Source: Verrucomicrobiota bacterium | Lineage (GTDB): Bacteria > Verrucomicrobiota > Verrucomicrobiia > Limisphaerales > PALSA-1396 | Direction: 5' to 3' | Length of the DNA: 41,851 nt | NCBI GenBank assembly: GCA_016200005.1 | Contig: JACQFP010000075.1 | Location: 1 to 41,851 of the forward strand | Notes under the pieces: generated by a model | What the model was told of the DNA's origin: nothing | What the model saw: the letters and a program-made list of their open reading frames with translations, nothing else | The model's database searches: none | Position numbers and translations under genes: made by a program | Shown here: in pieces, positions 8,777-16,707 of the stretch | Layout of the letters: every line of letters starts with the position of its first letter | How positions within the stretch are numbered: the stretch's first letter is position 1

Positions 8777-9604
8777 TTAGTTTTCATCTTGCAGCGGGTT
8801 GTCAAGCCATGCTCGCGCCATGGATTCATGCCAGTGCAGGCTCACTCCTCCATCCACCAGAAGCTCTTGTCCGGTGACGAAGGAGGCCGCCGGACTCAAC
8901 AGAAAAGCCACCACTTGCGCGACCTCTTCCGCGGTGCCCATCCGACGCAGCGGCGTGATGCGCTGATACATCCGGTGGAGTTTTGGATTTTCCAGAAAAT
9001 ATTTTTTGGATACTTCCTTCAGCAATGTGCCGGGCGAAACGGCGTTCACGCGGATGCCTTGCGGTCCGAGTTTGAACGCGAAATACCGCACCAGTCCAAG
9101 CACGCCCGTTTTCGCTGCGTGGTACCCCTCGTCCTGCTCGTCCGCAACAAACCGCGCGGCGCTGGACGCCAGGATTACAATGGAGGCGTCCTGGGAATTG
9201 TCGAAGTGAGCGCAACTTTTTTGAATAACCTCCTTCGTGGCGGTCAGCGTGGAGGCCAGATTGCCCGCCCAGGCGTTTTCTTTTCCACGGTGACGTTGAA
9301 AAAAAACCAGCCCGTTTAATTTGCCCTGATCCGCAATCACGCGGGAAATCACCGGCTCCACGGCTTTTGCGTCGGTCACATCAGCGACGTAAGAATGAAC
9401 CGTCGAAACCGCAGGCGTCCCTCCTGTACGGGAAACCAGTGAGACCTTTGCTCCCAATTCTGTCGCCAGCCGCGTGAAGGCGCGACCGATGCCACGCGTG
9501 CCGCCGATTACCAGCAAGTGCCGGCCCTCCAAGCCACTCAAACTCGGCCTCTTCACCGTCGGGGATTTGGTGGATGCGTGTTTTGGTTTATTGGCGGCTT
9601 TCAT
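8777..9604 (-). CDS. SDR-family oxidoreductase (short-chain dehydrogenase)
   Basis: A classical-size SDR of 275 residues. The cofactor site is GGTRGIG (residues 34-40), catalytic Ser lies in VILASSAA, the catalytic Y-x-x-x-K is YHAAK, and the C-terminus has the usual FVTGQELLVDGGVS. The NNAG motif that normally follows strand 4 is replaced by FFQRHRG, so this is a divergent subfamily. It probably reduces a keto-sugar or keto-acyl intermediate made by the cluster. The ATG at 9604 is chosen. A TTG at 9649 would overlap the upstream C-methyltransferase stop by 4 nt and is possible, but it adds 15 residues that look non-conserved. Confidence 0.85.
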   Translation of the reverse strand: MKAANKPKHASTKSPTVKRPSLSGLEGRHLLVIGGTRGIGRAFTRLATELGAKVSLVSRTGGTPAVSTVHSYVADVTDAKAVEPVISRVIADQGKLNGLVFFQRHRGKENAWAGNLASTLTATKEVIQKSCAHFDNSQDASIVILASSAARFVADEQDEGYHAAKTGVLGLVRYFAFKLGPQGIRVNAVSPGTLLKEVSKKYFLENPKLHRMYQRITPLRRMGTAEEVAQVVAFLLSPAASFVTGQELLVDGGVSLHWHESMARAWLDNPLQDEN

Positions 9605-9645
9605 TCTCGCGGCGGAGTATAAGGAAAGTGTCAAGCGGACGCCGG

Positions 9646-10887
9646 TCAAATAATTTTCAATTCCGGCAATGGCAAAACATAATGACCCTGGCCTTGTCCG
9701 TAACGAGGATGTTTTTTTTGTATCTGTTCAAGATAACGCCAGGCGAAAACGACAACGTAGTCGGGCCTCGATTCGTCAAGTTTGCCTGCCGGCACGCACG
9801 GTATGTGCAGGCCGGGACTGAACTTGCCGTGCTTCCGCGTGTTGTCGTCGAACAATTCCTTCACCAACGAACCCAGCTTGAATTCGTAAAGCATCGTGGT
9901 GGTGCCGACGGACGCGCCGTAACCCATCACCGATTTGCCCTCGCGTTGGAAATCACCGAGGGCTTTTTGAAGTTTACCAGTCAGTTCATCCAAACGGCGG
10001 CGGCAGGTGGCGAGGGTTGCGAGCGCGTGGATTTGTTCCCGCTGCTCGATGGCGATCTGTTGGGCGACCGATGGATTGACCGCTCGCGTTCCGCCATTCC
10101 ATTGCACGGTCAAACGAATCGAGCCGCCCTTGTTGGAATTCCACTGGCTGTCTATCAACTGCAACCCGTGTCGATGGAAAAAGGCCTGCAACGGCACAAC
10201 GGAAAAATATGAAATGTGTTCGTGATAAATCGTGTCTATGAGTCCCTTGCCCACCACGTCGCGCCAATAGGAAGTTTCCATCACTAAAATTCCATCCCGA
10301 GCCAGCAATAGTTTGAAGCCTTGCATCACGGCGTCGAGGTCATCAATGTTGGCGAGCACGTTGTTGGCGGCAATGACGGTGGCGTAGCCATGTTCGCGCT
10401 GGACTTCACGGGCCAGTTCCTTGGTGAAATAGCGCGCGAGGGTCGGCACTCCGGCATTGGTGGCGGCGCGCGCAATTTCCGCGGCCGGCTCGATACCCAA
10501 CACGCGACAGCCGCGTTCTTTGAAGGCGCGCAGCATCGGGCCTTCATTACTCCCGATTTCAACGACCAATGAATCCGCCGCAATCCGGTGCTGGTTCATC
10601 AAATCCTCGGCGAATTTTCGAAAATGTTCCGGCAGTCCAACGGACACTGACGTGACGTACGGAAACGCCGGGTAGAGAAGATCGGGCGAGACCACGTCGC
10701 GCAGTTGAACCTGGCCGCAGTCTTCGCAGAGAAACAAATCCAAATTGAAAATCTCCTCACGCTCATTGCGACCGTCGGCGGTGACGTAATTGTCGCCGAT
10801 GGGTGTGGGCTGCATTGGCAGACCGGGCGTCAACTTGGCTGAGTGGCAGAGGCGGCAGGTTTTTCGCGTTTGAAAGGAGGCGGTCAT
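9646..10887 (-). CDS. Zinc-ribbon C-methyltransferase for a keto-sugar
   Basis: At 413 residues this matches the NovU/TylC3-type sugar C-methyltransferases: an N-terminal zinc-binding domain (CRLC at about 11-14 and CEDCGQVQL at about 54), a central SAM domain with motif I VVEIGSNEG, GIEPA after it, the signature IYHEHISYFS, and a C-terminal domain with GYGASVGTTTML and VVVFAWRYLEQI. Known members add a methyl carbon next to the keto group of NDP-4-keto-6-deoxy sugars. This implies the cluster makes a branched sugar, although the dTDP-glucose steps are not encoded in the window. It follows wbuC after a 49-nt gap filled with a heptamer repeat. Confidence 0.88.
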   Translation of the reverse strand: MTASFQTRKTCRLCHSAKLTPGLPMQPTPIGDNYVTADGRNEREEIFNLDLFLCEDCGQVQLRDVVSPDLLYPAFPYVTSVSVGLPEHFRKFAEDLMNQHRIAADSLVVEIGSNEGPMLRAFKERGCRVLGIEPAAEIARAATNAGVPTLARYFTKELAREVQREHGYATVIAANNVLANIDDLDAVMQGFKLLLARDGILVMETSYWRDVVGKGLIDTIYHEHISYFSVVPLQAFFHRHGLQLIDSQWNSNKGGSIRLTVQWNGGTRAVNPSVAQQIAIEQREQIHALATLATCRRRLDELTGKLQKALGDFQREGKSVMGYGASVGTTTMLYEFKLGSLVKELFDDNTRKHGKFSPGLHIPCVPAGKLDESRPDYVVVFAWRYLEQIQKKHPRYGQGQGHYVLPLPELKII

Positions 10888-10892
10888 GCAAT

Positions 10893-10955
10893 GGGCAAAG
10901 GCTAAAGGCTAAAGGCTGAAAGCTGAAGGCTGAAATTTAGCATTTAGACTTTAGA
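10893..10955. repeat. Degenerate tandem 7-bp repeat (AAGGCTA/AAGGCTG)
   Basis: Between the C-methyltransferase start and the wbuC stop the plus strand reads about nine consecutive 7-nt units of the type AAGGCTA, AAGGCTG, AAAGCTG, then TTTAGACT variants. The repeat extends into the last codons of wbuC, supplying its LKSK tail. Such low-complexity heptamer tracts can expand or contract by slippage. Confidence 0.75.
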
Positions 10956-11479
10956 CTTCGAAGAGTTGCCACGTCAGCGTCCATGCGCTCGAGAAAGCGG
11001 GTGCAGGCGGCGATATCCTGATCTTCCGGCGCCCACGCGGCAAACACCGTGTCCCCGGCGACAAATGGCCCGCGGGTGGTCTCCTGAAACATTCCAAGGG
11101 GGGTGATCGTGCGAAGCGTGTGAAAGCGTGTCTCGTGGAGCCGGAAGTAGGACGGGTAGCCCGACGCATAGGCGCCCAAACGGGTCGCGCCGGTCACCTT
11201 TCCGGCATCATCAAACACCACGACGTCCATCATCCCCTCGAGCATCTGGAACGATTTTGGTTTGTTCGTGTTCTTGTGCGGGCGCACGTAGGTGTCGCGC
11301 AGATTGACGATAATCATTTCATGCAACGGGTCGCTGACGTCGTGATGGGTGCAGAGACGGGCGCGTTTGCGCGGGTTGCGTTGCGTCTGCTGTTTGAGAA
11401 AAGCAAGATCGGCTGCGCTAAAGGTGACAATTTCGCCTTCGGCGTAAAAAACTTCGTCGGATACTGTCTTGATGTTCAT
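10937..11479 (-). CDS. wbuC: WbuC-family cupin-fold metalloprotein
   Basis: The 180 residues match the WbuC cupin family found in O-antigen clusters, whose function is not established. Visible features are the N-terminal NPRKRARLCTHHDVSDPLHE segment, then VRPHKNTNKPKSFQMLEGMM, which holds the cupin metal-binding His and Glu residues, and the later LHETRFHTL strand. It may act as an isomerase or dehydratase on a sugar intermediate, or be regulatory. The ATG at 11479 is chosen over a TTG at 11488. The start lies 9 nt after the zinc dehydrogenase stop, so the two are likely translated from one mRNA. Confidence 0.82.
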   Translation of the reverse strand: MNIKTVSDEVFYAEGEIVTFSAADLAFLKQQTQRNPRKRARLCTHHDVSDPLHEMIIVNLRDTYVRPHKNTNKPKSFQMLEGMMDVVVFDDAGKVTGATRLGAYASGYPSYFRLHETRFHTLRTITPLGMFQETTRGPFVAGDTVFAAWAPEDQDIAACTRFLERMDADVATLRSLKSKC

Positions 11480-11488
11480 GGTGAACAA

Positions 11489-12535
11489 TTAGGCTGGCGC
11501 ATTTTGCATGTTGATGAGGATGCGGCCCGCCTCGCCGGAGCGAAATGTGCGAATGGCTTCGTTGATTTCGTCGAGTTTGAATTCGTGAGTGAACAGTCCG
11601 TCGAGCTTCATCCGGTTCTGCCTAATCAGGCGAATGAGTCGCGGGATTTCCACGTCGGGAGCGGCGCTGCCTCCATGAGAACCTTTGAGCACTTTTTTGA
11701 AATGCAACGGCAGCGTGTAGATGCTGGCCTTGTCGCCCTTGCGCGGCACCCCGACCAGGATGGTTCGCCCATCGGAATGCGTCAGATCGTAGGCCGACTC
11801 GATCACACGAGCATTACCGGTGGTGTCCACCACGACGTCCGCGCCTTGCGGGCCGACGATTTCCCGGATGCGCTCACTCAAGTCCGGCGTCTTGCTGGAG
11901 TTGAACGTGTGGGTCACGCCCCATTGTTTCGCCAGCTCCATTTTAGCGTCCACGATGTCCACGCCAATGACGGGATACGCAGAAACCATTGCCGCGGCCT
12001 GGGCGATATTTAACCCGACACCACCGATGCCGAAGATGACAATGGACTGGCCGATCTTGAGTTGCGCGTCATTGTTGATGACCCCGATGGCCGTGGTCAC
12101 TGCGCAACCAAACAACGGTGCCAACCGCAGATCGAAATCCGGCGGGATGACGGTTAAACGGTTCTCGGATACAATGGCTTCGTCGTTGAAAGTGGTCACC
12201 CATCCGGCGTTGACGGTGCGTCCGTTCCAATCGTATTTGGGCGTTTCGCATTCCAGCCCGGCACTGGGCCGCCAATGGAGCACGACGTGATCGCCGGGCT
12301 TGACGGTTTTGACGCCGGCACCAACTGCCGTGACTGTTCCGGAACCTTCATGTCCCAGGAGATGCGGGAGAAATTTGTCCGGGCCTTTGGCGCCTTCGAT
12401 CTCGTTGATCTGCGCGCCGCAGATACCGCTGTAATGGATTTTGACGTGCACCTGGCCGAAGGAGAGTTTCTCCGGCACGCGCAATTCGGCCACGACCAGC
12501 GGCTTGTTGTTTTCAACCAGGATCGCCGCTTTCAT
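11489..12535 (-). CDS. Zinc-binding medium-chain dehydrogenase lacking the structural zinc loop
   Basis: A 348-residue MDR-superfamily dehydrogenase. Catalytic zinc ligands are visible: Cys in YSGICGAQ, His in LLGHEGSG, and Cys in LFGCAVTTAIG. The NAD(P) site is IFGIGGVGLN. The four-cysteine structural zinc lobe of classical alcohol dehydrogenases is absent; the region reads HWRPSAGLECETPKYDW. It probably oxidises or reduces a sugar alcohol or keto-sugar of the cluster. The start at 12535 is supported by a 4-nt ATGA overlap with the upstream methyltransferase stop and by the canonical MKAAILVENN opening; the frame is open for 20 further codons upstream. Confidence 0.88.
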   Translation of the reverse strand: MKAAILVENNKPLVVAELRVPEKLSFGQVHVKIHYSGICGAQINEIEGAKGPDKFLPHLLGHEGSGTVTAVGAGVKTVKPGDHVVLHWRPSAGLECETPKYDWNGRTVNAGWVTTFNDEAIVSENRLTVIPPDFDLRLAPLFGCAVTTAIGVINNDAQLKIGQSIVIFGIGGVGLNIAQAAAMVSAYPVIGVDIVDAKMELAKQWGVTHTFNSSKTPDLSERIREIVGPQGADVVVDTTGNARVIESAYDLTHSDGRTILVGVPRKGDKASIYTLPLHFKKVLKGSHGGSAAPDVEIPRLIRLIRQNRMKLDGLFTHEFKLDEINEAIRTFRSGEAGRILINMQNAPA

Positions 12536-13197
12536 TCGAAGTAGATGAATTCGTAATCGCCGGTGTAGCCGAAGTGTTGGAAGAGCCAGATCCACTCCTC
12601 TTTATCGAACAGCGATTCGGCCGTCAGCGCCCAGCACTCCAGGTTGAACATCTCCAGTTCGTTGCGATAACTCTCGACCACGATGTATTTGTTTTTGCCA
12701 ACACGCTCGATTTCCTTGAGGGCGGCTTCCAATTCGAAGACCCGCAGGTTGTGCAGCGTGGTCAGCGAGATGACGAGATCAAAGTGTTTGTCACCGAACG
12801 GATACGGATCTTGCGCGCGATGCTGGAACGTCTGGCCTTTGAATTCCGGAAGTCTCGAAGCAAGGCCGTGTTTGGAAACATCGAAACCAACCAGTTCGAG
12901 TCCCGGCTCGATCAGTTGCATTTCGTACAGGAGAAACGCCTTGCCGCAGCCAACATCGAGCACGCGCGACCCGGCCTTGAGTCCATAAATATCAATCAGC
13001 GCCTGCGCCACCGGCTTCCAGCGTCCGGGAAGGTATTTGTAGCCGCCGTAGCCAAACCGCCGGTCGCCGTCCCAATAGTCGGCCTCATATTCCTTGGCCT
13101 TCAGCATGCAGGTGACTTTGTCGTCCACCATGCGCGCGAGGTAATCGCGTTTGGTGGCCTTATGCAGCGGCGTAACGATGTTCAGCAATCGGCCCAT
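12532..13197 (-). CDS. Class I SAM-dependent methyltransferase
   Basis: A 221-residue methyltransferase with motif I VLDVGCGKAFLL (about residue 80), a post-I acidic residue (LVGFDVS), an FDLVISLTTLHNL strand, and KYIVVESYRN near the end. The N-terminal WDGDRRFGYGGYKY segment is typical of small methyltransferases in polysaccharide clusters. It overlaps the dehydrogenase by 4 nt and follows the transketolase C-subunit after a 53-nt gap. The acceptor, sugar hydroxyl or amine, is not evident. Confidence 0.8.
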   Translation of the reverse strand: MGRLLNIVTPLHKATKRDYLARMVDDKVTCMLKAKEYEADYWDGDRRFGYGGYKYLPGRWKPVAQALIDIYGLKAGSRVLDVGCGKAFLLYEMQLIEPGLELVGFDVSKHGLASRLPEFKGQTFQHRAQDPYPFGDKHFDLVISLTTLHNLRVFELEAALKEIERVGKNKYIVVESYRNELEMFNLECWALTAESLFDKEEWIWLFQHFGYTGDYEFIYFE

Positions 13198-13250
13198 GAT
13201 ATTTTTGGTTCGGAATCTTCGGGCAACCCCAGCGGCTGCCCGCGGTTCAG

Positions 13251-14180
13251 CTACCGAGTATGAGAAAGTTCCTGGACGACGGAAACAATTTTTTCAGCCG
13301 TGATGTCGTAACGCTTCATCAAGCTGGCCTGTGAACCGTATTGGTCGGGGAAAACATCCGGGAGGCCGATCCGCCGAAAGCGTTTTAGCGTTTTGAAATC
13401 GGCCTCCGCCATTACTTCCGCCACGGCGCTGCCCAACCCGCCGATGACAGTGTGTTCCTCCACGGAAACAATGACCGGCACGCGGCCGGCCAGTTCCAAA
13501 ATTTTTTCTTGATCGAACGGCTTTACGGTCGGGACATGTAAGACGGCGGCTTTAATCGTGGCAGCTTCCAACGAACTCGCCGCATCCAGTGCAGCCTTTA
13601 ACGTGATTCCGGTGGATACGATCAATGCGTCCGAACCTTCTTTCATGGGAATGGCTTTGCCAATCTCGAACGGCACACGATCATTCGTCACAACCGGATC
13701 GCCGCCCTTGCCGAGACGAATGTAGATCGGGCCACGATGGTCCACCGTGGTCGGCATCATGCGCCGCATTTCTTCGGCATCCGCCACGGCGAGAATGGTC
13801 ATGCGCGGCAGCGCGCGGAAAATGGCCAGATCCTCGATGGCCTCGTGCGTCGGTCCGAGCGGGGCATAGACGACGCCGCCGCCGTTGGCGATGAGGCGGA
13901 CGTTGGCGTTATGCAGGCAGAGGTCGAGGGCGACCTGTTCGAAACATCGGCGTGTCAGAAACGTGGCGATGGTGTTGACGTAAACAATTTTTCCTTCGAG
14001 CGCCAACCCGGCGGCGACGCCAACGATGTTCGCCTCACTTACGCCTTCCATCAGGAAACGGTCGGGCATTTCGGCCTTGAATTGCTTCAACGTGCCGACG
14101 CCGAGATCCGAGCCGATGAAAAAAATACGCGGGTCCTTCTTGGCCAGCTCATACACCATGTCCAAACAGGTCTTGCGCAT
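13251..14180 (-). CDS. Transketolase C-terminal subunit (Pyr and C domains)
   Basis: At 309 residues this is the second half of a split transketolase. The pyrimidine-binding domain carries the catalytic Glu in GVSEANIVGVAAGLA, then ANGGGVVYAPLGPTHEAIED, and the C-terminal domain has VSVEEHTVIGGLGSAVAE. It pairs with the N-terminal subunit encoded immediately upstream; the TAATG junction overlaps by one base. Together they should transfer a two-carbon ketol unit with thiamine diphosphate. Split transketolases occur both in central metabolism and in specialised sugar pathways, for example for branched apulose phosphate. The position inside a sugar cluster points to a dedicated role here. Confidence 0.92.
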   Translation of the reverse strand: MRKTCLDMVYELAKKDPRIFFIGSDLGVGTLKQFKAEMPDRFLMEGVSEANIVGVAAGLALEGKIVYVNTIATFLTRRCFEQVALDLCLHNANVRLIANGGGVVYAPLGPTHEAIEDLAIFRALPRMTILAVADAEEMRRMMPTTVDHRGPIYIRLGKGGDPVVTNDRVPFEIGKAIPMKEGSDALIVSTGITLKAALDAASSLEAATIKAAVLHVPTVKPFDQEKILELAGRVPVIVSVEEHTVIGGLGSAVAEVMAEADFKTLKRFRRIGLPDVFPDQYGSQASLMKRYDITAEKIVSVVQELSHTR

Positions 14181-15019
14181 TACGCCTTTACCTCCAACTC
14201 AGCCAACAGGGATTTGATTTCCTCCGGAGTGACCTTGTTTTTGTGGTGCCAGTTCAAATTGTTCTCCACGAAGCTGACGCCCTTGCCCTTGATGGTGTGG
14301 CAGATGATAGCACTTGGCTTTTCGGCGTCGAACGGCGTCCGTTTCAACGCGGCTCGCAATTGTTCGACGCTGTGGCCGTCCACTTCCTCGACCGCAAAGC
14401 CGAACGCGCGCCATTTGTCCGCAAACGGTTCCATGTCCAGCACCTCGTAAGTCGTGCTGTAGGATTGTTGTTTGTTGTAGTCCACCAGCACGGTCAGATT
14501 GCTCAACTTGTGTTTGCCGGCGCTCAGAGCGGCTTCCCACAACGAACCTTCGTTGGATTCACCGTCGCTCGCCACGACGAAGACGCGATGGTTGGCCTGT
14601 TCGTAACGGGCGTTCAGCGCGAATCCGACGCCAATCGGCAGCCCGTGACCCAGACTGCCGGTGGACGCTTCCACGCCCGGGACTTTGCCGTATTCGGGGT
14701 GGCCGCCCAAAATCCCGTCGGTCTTGCAGAATTTCCACAACTCCGCCTCCGGAAAGAAACCCTTCTCCGCGAGCAAGACGTAAAGCGCGAGGCAGCCGTG
14801 GCCCTTGCTCAAAATGAATCGGTCGCGTTGCGCTGAGCGTGGATTTTTCGCGTCGTAGCGCAACACGTCGTCGTAAAGCACGCGCAGAATTTCAACGAGC
14901 GAGAACGCCGAGCCGACGTGACCACGCCCGCCTTTTTCCAACATGCGGACGATCTGGCAGCGCAGCTCGCGCGAGCGCCGGTCCAGCGGGGTGGTGTTGA
15001 CGGGCGGCGGTTTAATCAC
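14180..15019 (-). CDS. Transketolase N-terminal subunit (TPP-binding PP domain)
   Basis: A 279-residue diphosphate-binding subunit of a split transketolase. It shows GGRGHVGSAFSLVEIL near the start, SKGHGCLALY, GSLGHGLPIGVG, and the TPP/Mg motif SDGESNEGSLWEA. The gene begins with GTG at 15019 and overlaps the stop of the upstream kinase gene by 8 nt. Its stop overlaps the start of the partner subunit. The tight coupling suggests a fixed stoichiometry. It makes ketose phosphates such as sedoheptulose 7-phosphate in known systems; the substrate here is not known. Confidence 0.92.
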   Translation of the reverse strand: MIKPPPVNTTPLDRRSRELRCQIVRMLEKGGRGHVGSAFSLVEILRVLYDDVLRYDAKNPRSAQRDRFILSKGHGCLALYVLLAEKGFFPEAELWKFCKTDGILGGHPEYGKVPGVEASTGSLGHGLPIGVGFALNARYEQANHRVFVVASDGESNEGSLWEAALSAGKHKLSNLTVLVDYNKQQSYSTTYEVLDMEPFADKWRAFGFAVEEVDGHSVEQLRAALKRTPFDAEKPSAIICHTIKGKGVSFVENNLNWHHKNKVTPEEIKSLLAELEVKA

Positions 15020-16082
15020 GGTAAGGGAAGCGTTCGTATTCGTGGCGAATCCGGTTCAGGATCTGGCGGGCCTTGTCCAGTTGTTGCATTTGAAGAGAGG
15101 CACGATCCGGGGCTGCGACGGCGGCGAACTGGCGGCGCTGGAATTGATCCGGCAGGAACTCGTTGAGAAAAATCATGCACCACTTGAGGCCGAAGAGTGG
15201 ATAAAGGCTCTCCACGCGCTGGAGCAGATCGGGCCAGTCCGAAAAACATCGGAACATGCCCGAGGCAAATTTCTTTTTCAAAGCCGGCGACAAGTCCATG
15301 GCCGGGTGCAACAAAAAGTCCGCAATCATCTTCGCCGGATCATCCCAACCGAAATACTCGAAGTCCAGAAAGATCATCCGGCCGTCGCGCTGGCGCAGGG
15401 CGTTGTGAAAACCGAAATCCGACGGACTGAGCGTGCGCTGCTCCCAACTCAATTCCTCTGCAAAAGCGCCGCCTGCGGCTTTCAACCGCGATTCGCTCCA
15501 GTGCGTCACCTGTTCAAACAGTGGCGTCAAGTCCGTTTCGAGAAAGTCGCGCAAGGCGTGGTAAGCGGGCGTGTTTCCTTCGGCGGCGCGAAGGCGTTGC
15601 AAGCGTTGGCGGACGTTATCCACCACCTGACCCGCGGCAAAAAAAGCTTCGGACGCTGCGCCCAACTTTCGGCTTTCGGGTTTCCGGCTGAGCTCACGCA
15701 GCCGGCACAGCAGGCCCAGGGCGGCGGTTAGCTCCGCGTCACCGGCCTGACCGGGAAGAAGTTTGTCGCCTTCGATGAATTGATAAACCGCCCAGCCCAG
15801 TTCGTGGTCAGCGGCGATGGGCTGTGGAATATCGCGGAAGCCGCTCGCCCAGAGATAGACAAAGCTGTTGTATTCGGTGGCGAGCCGGTCGCGCTGGTCG
15901 GAGTGGTGGCGAAAATAAACCTTCAAGGCAAAATGCTGCGCGCCTTCCAATGCCACTTCATAAACCTGGCTATTGCGTCCGCCGCCAATGCGTTCGACGC
16001 CGGACACGTTCCGGTTGAGCAATCGGGTCAGCGCCGCACGCATCTCGTCCGGGCGCAGTTCACTTCGCGGCGTTGAAGACAT
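15012..16082 (-). CDS. APH-type phosphotransferase, probably a small-molecule kinase
   Basis: A 356-residue protein of the aminoglycoside phosphotransferase/choline kinase fold. Visible features are a glycine-rich loop (IGGGRNSQVYEV), the ATP-binding Lys in FALKVYFR, the catalytic loop LSPSDFGFHNAL, and the metal-binding FLDFEYFGWDDP. The usual His-Gly-Asp of the catalytic loop reads Ser-Pro-Ser-Asp, but the Asp and Asn are kept. It probably phosphorylates a sugar or a sugar alcohol rather than an antibiotic. It overlaps the HAD gene upstream by 23 nt and the transketolase N-subunit downstream by 8 nt. Confidence 0.82.
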   Translation of the reverse strand: MSSTPRSELRPDEMRAALTRLLNRNVSGVERIGGGRNSQVYEVALEGAQHFALKVYFRHHSDQRDRLATEYNSFVYLWASGFRDIPQPIAADHELGWAVYQFIEGDKLLPGQAGDAELTAALGLLCRLRELSRKPESRKLGAASEAFFAAGQVVDNVRQRLQRLRAAEGNTPAYHALRDFLETDLTPLFEQVTHWSESRLKAAGGAFAEELSWEQRTLSPSDFGFHNALRQRDGRMIFLDFEYFGWDDPAKMIADFLLHPAMDLSPALKKKFASGMFRCFSDWPDLLQRVESLYPLFGLKWCMIFLNEFLPDQFQRRQFAAVAAPDRASLQMQQLDKARQILNRIRHEYERFPYRD

Positions 16083-16674
16083 AGTCGAAAATTTGTGTCC
16101 AGTCAGCCAGGGGTATCACGGCGGGCAGGTTGTGGGGCGCTTCGTGTCGTCCGAACAGAACCTGGACGACAAAATGCGGAAATGCAGGCTCAAGAAAAGT
16201 TTCCTCCAGGTCGTCAATGAAGCAGGTGCAACCCGTTTCCCGGATAAAGCGAATTTTCTCCTGCCGCGTCTCGCCGAAATGCACGTGCTCTGGCGAAAGC
16301 CCGATGCGTCGCGGATCGAAGAAGCCTTGCGCTGCCAGCCATTCGCGGGCGGATTGCTGGAGATCGAACGCCGGTCCCGAAACAGCCGTGCGGGTCTTGT
16401 GGCTGATGATGTAAACCGGCAACCGGTGCCGGACTGCGTGGGTGAAAAATTCAAGCACGCCCGGGAACGGCTGCGCTCCCGCCATGTGCGGGCCGTAAAC
16501 GTAACCCTGCAACTCCGTCCAATCCCTCTCGCGGTTCTGGTTCCGGAGGAAGTCGCGAATGTCGTTCTTGCGGGCGGGCAGTGTGGCGGGAATTAGCCCT
16601 CGCTCCACGGCGACTGAATGAAACAGTTCGTCGTATCGAACGATCGTGTTATCAAAATCGACGCCGAGGACCAT
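16060..16674 (-). CDS. HAD-superfamily phosphatase
   Basis: At 204 residues this is a compact HAD hydrolase with motif I GVDFDNTIV (nucleophile Asp6 and Asp8), motif II IISHKT, and motif IV CFIDDLEET. A helical cap of about 80 residues separates motifs I and II (ARKNDIRDFLRNQ onwards). A phosphosugar substrate is likely from the setting; it is not the GmhB type. The start overlaps nothing upstream (33-nt gap), whereas its 3' end overlaps the kinase gene by 23 nt, so the phosphatase and kinase are probably coupled in translation and act on the same compound or on successive ones. Confidence 0.82.
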   Translation of the reverse strand: MVLGVDFDNTIVRYDELFHSVAVERGLIPATLPARKNDIRDFLRNQNRERDWTELQGYVYGPHMAGAQPFPGVLEFFTHAVRHRLPVYIISHKTRTAVSGPAFDLQQSAREWLAAQGFFDPRRIGLSPEHVHFGETRQEKIRFIRETGCTCFIDDLEETFLEPAFPHFVVQVLFGRHEAPHNLPAVIPLADWTQIFDYVFNAAK

Positions 16675-16707
16675 GGTATCTTCACGAATCGCCGCGATGC
16701 CCCGGCG

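Noticed and set aside
9602-9640. TTGACA followed by TATACT before the SDR start, as a promoter.
   Set aside because: The spacer is only 7 nt, far short of the usual 16-18 nt.
15012-16082. An antibiotic resistance kinase.
   Set aside because: The fold is shared with aminoglycoside kinases, but the catalytic loop and the overlaps with sugar genes point to a sugar-pathway kinase.
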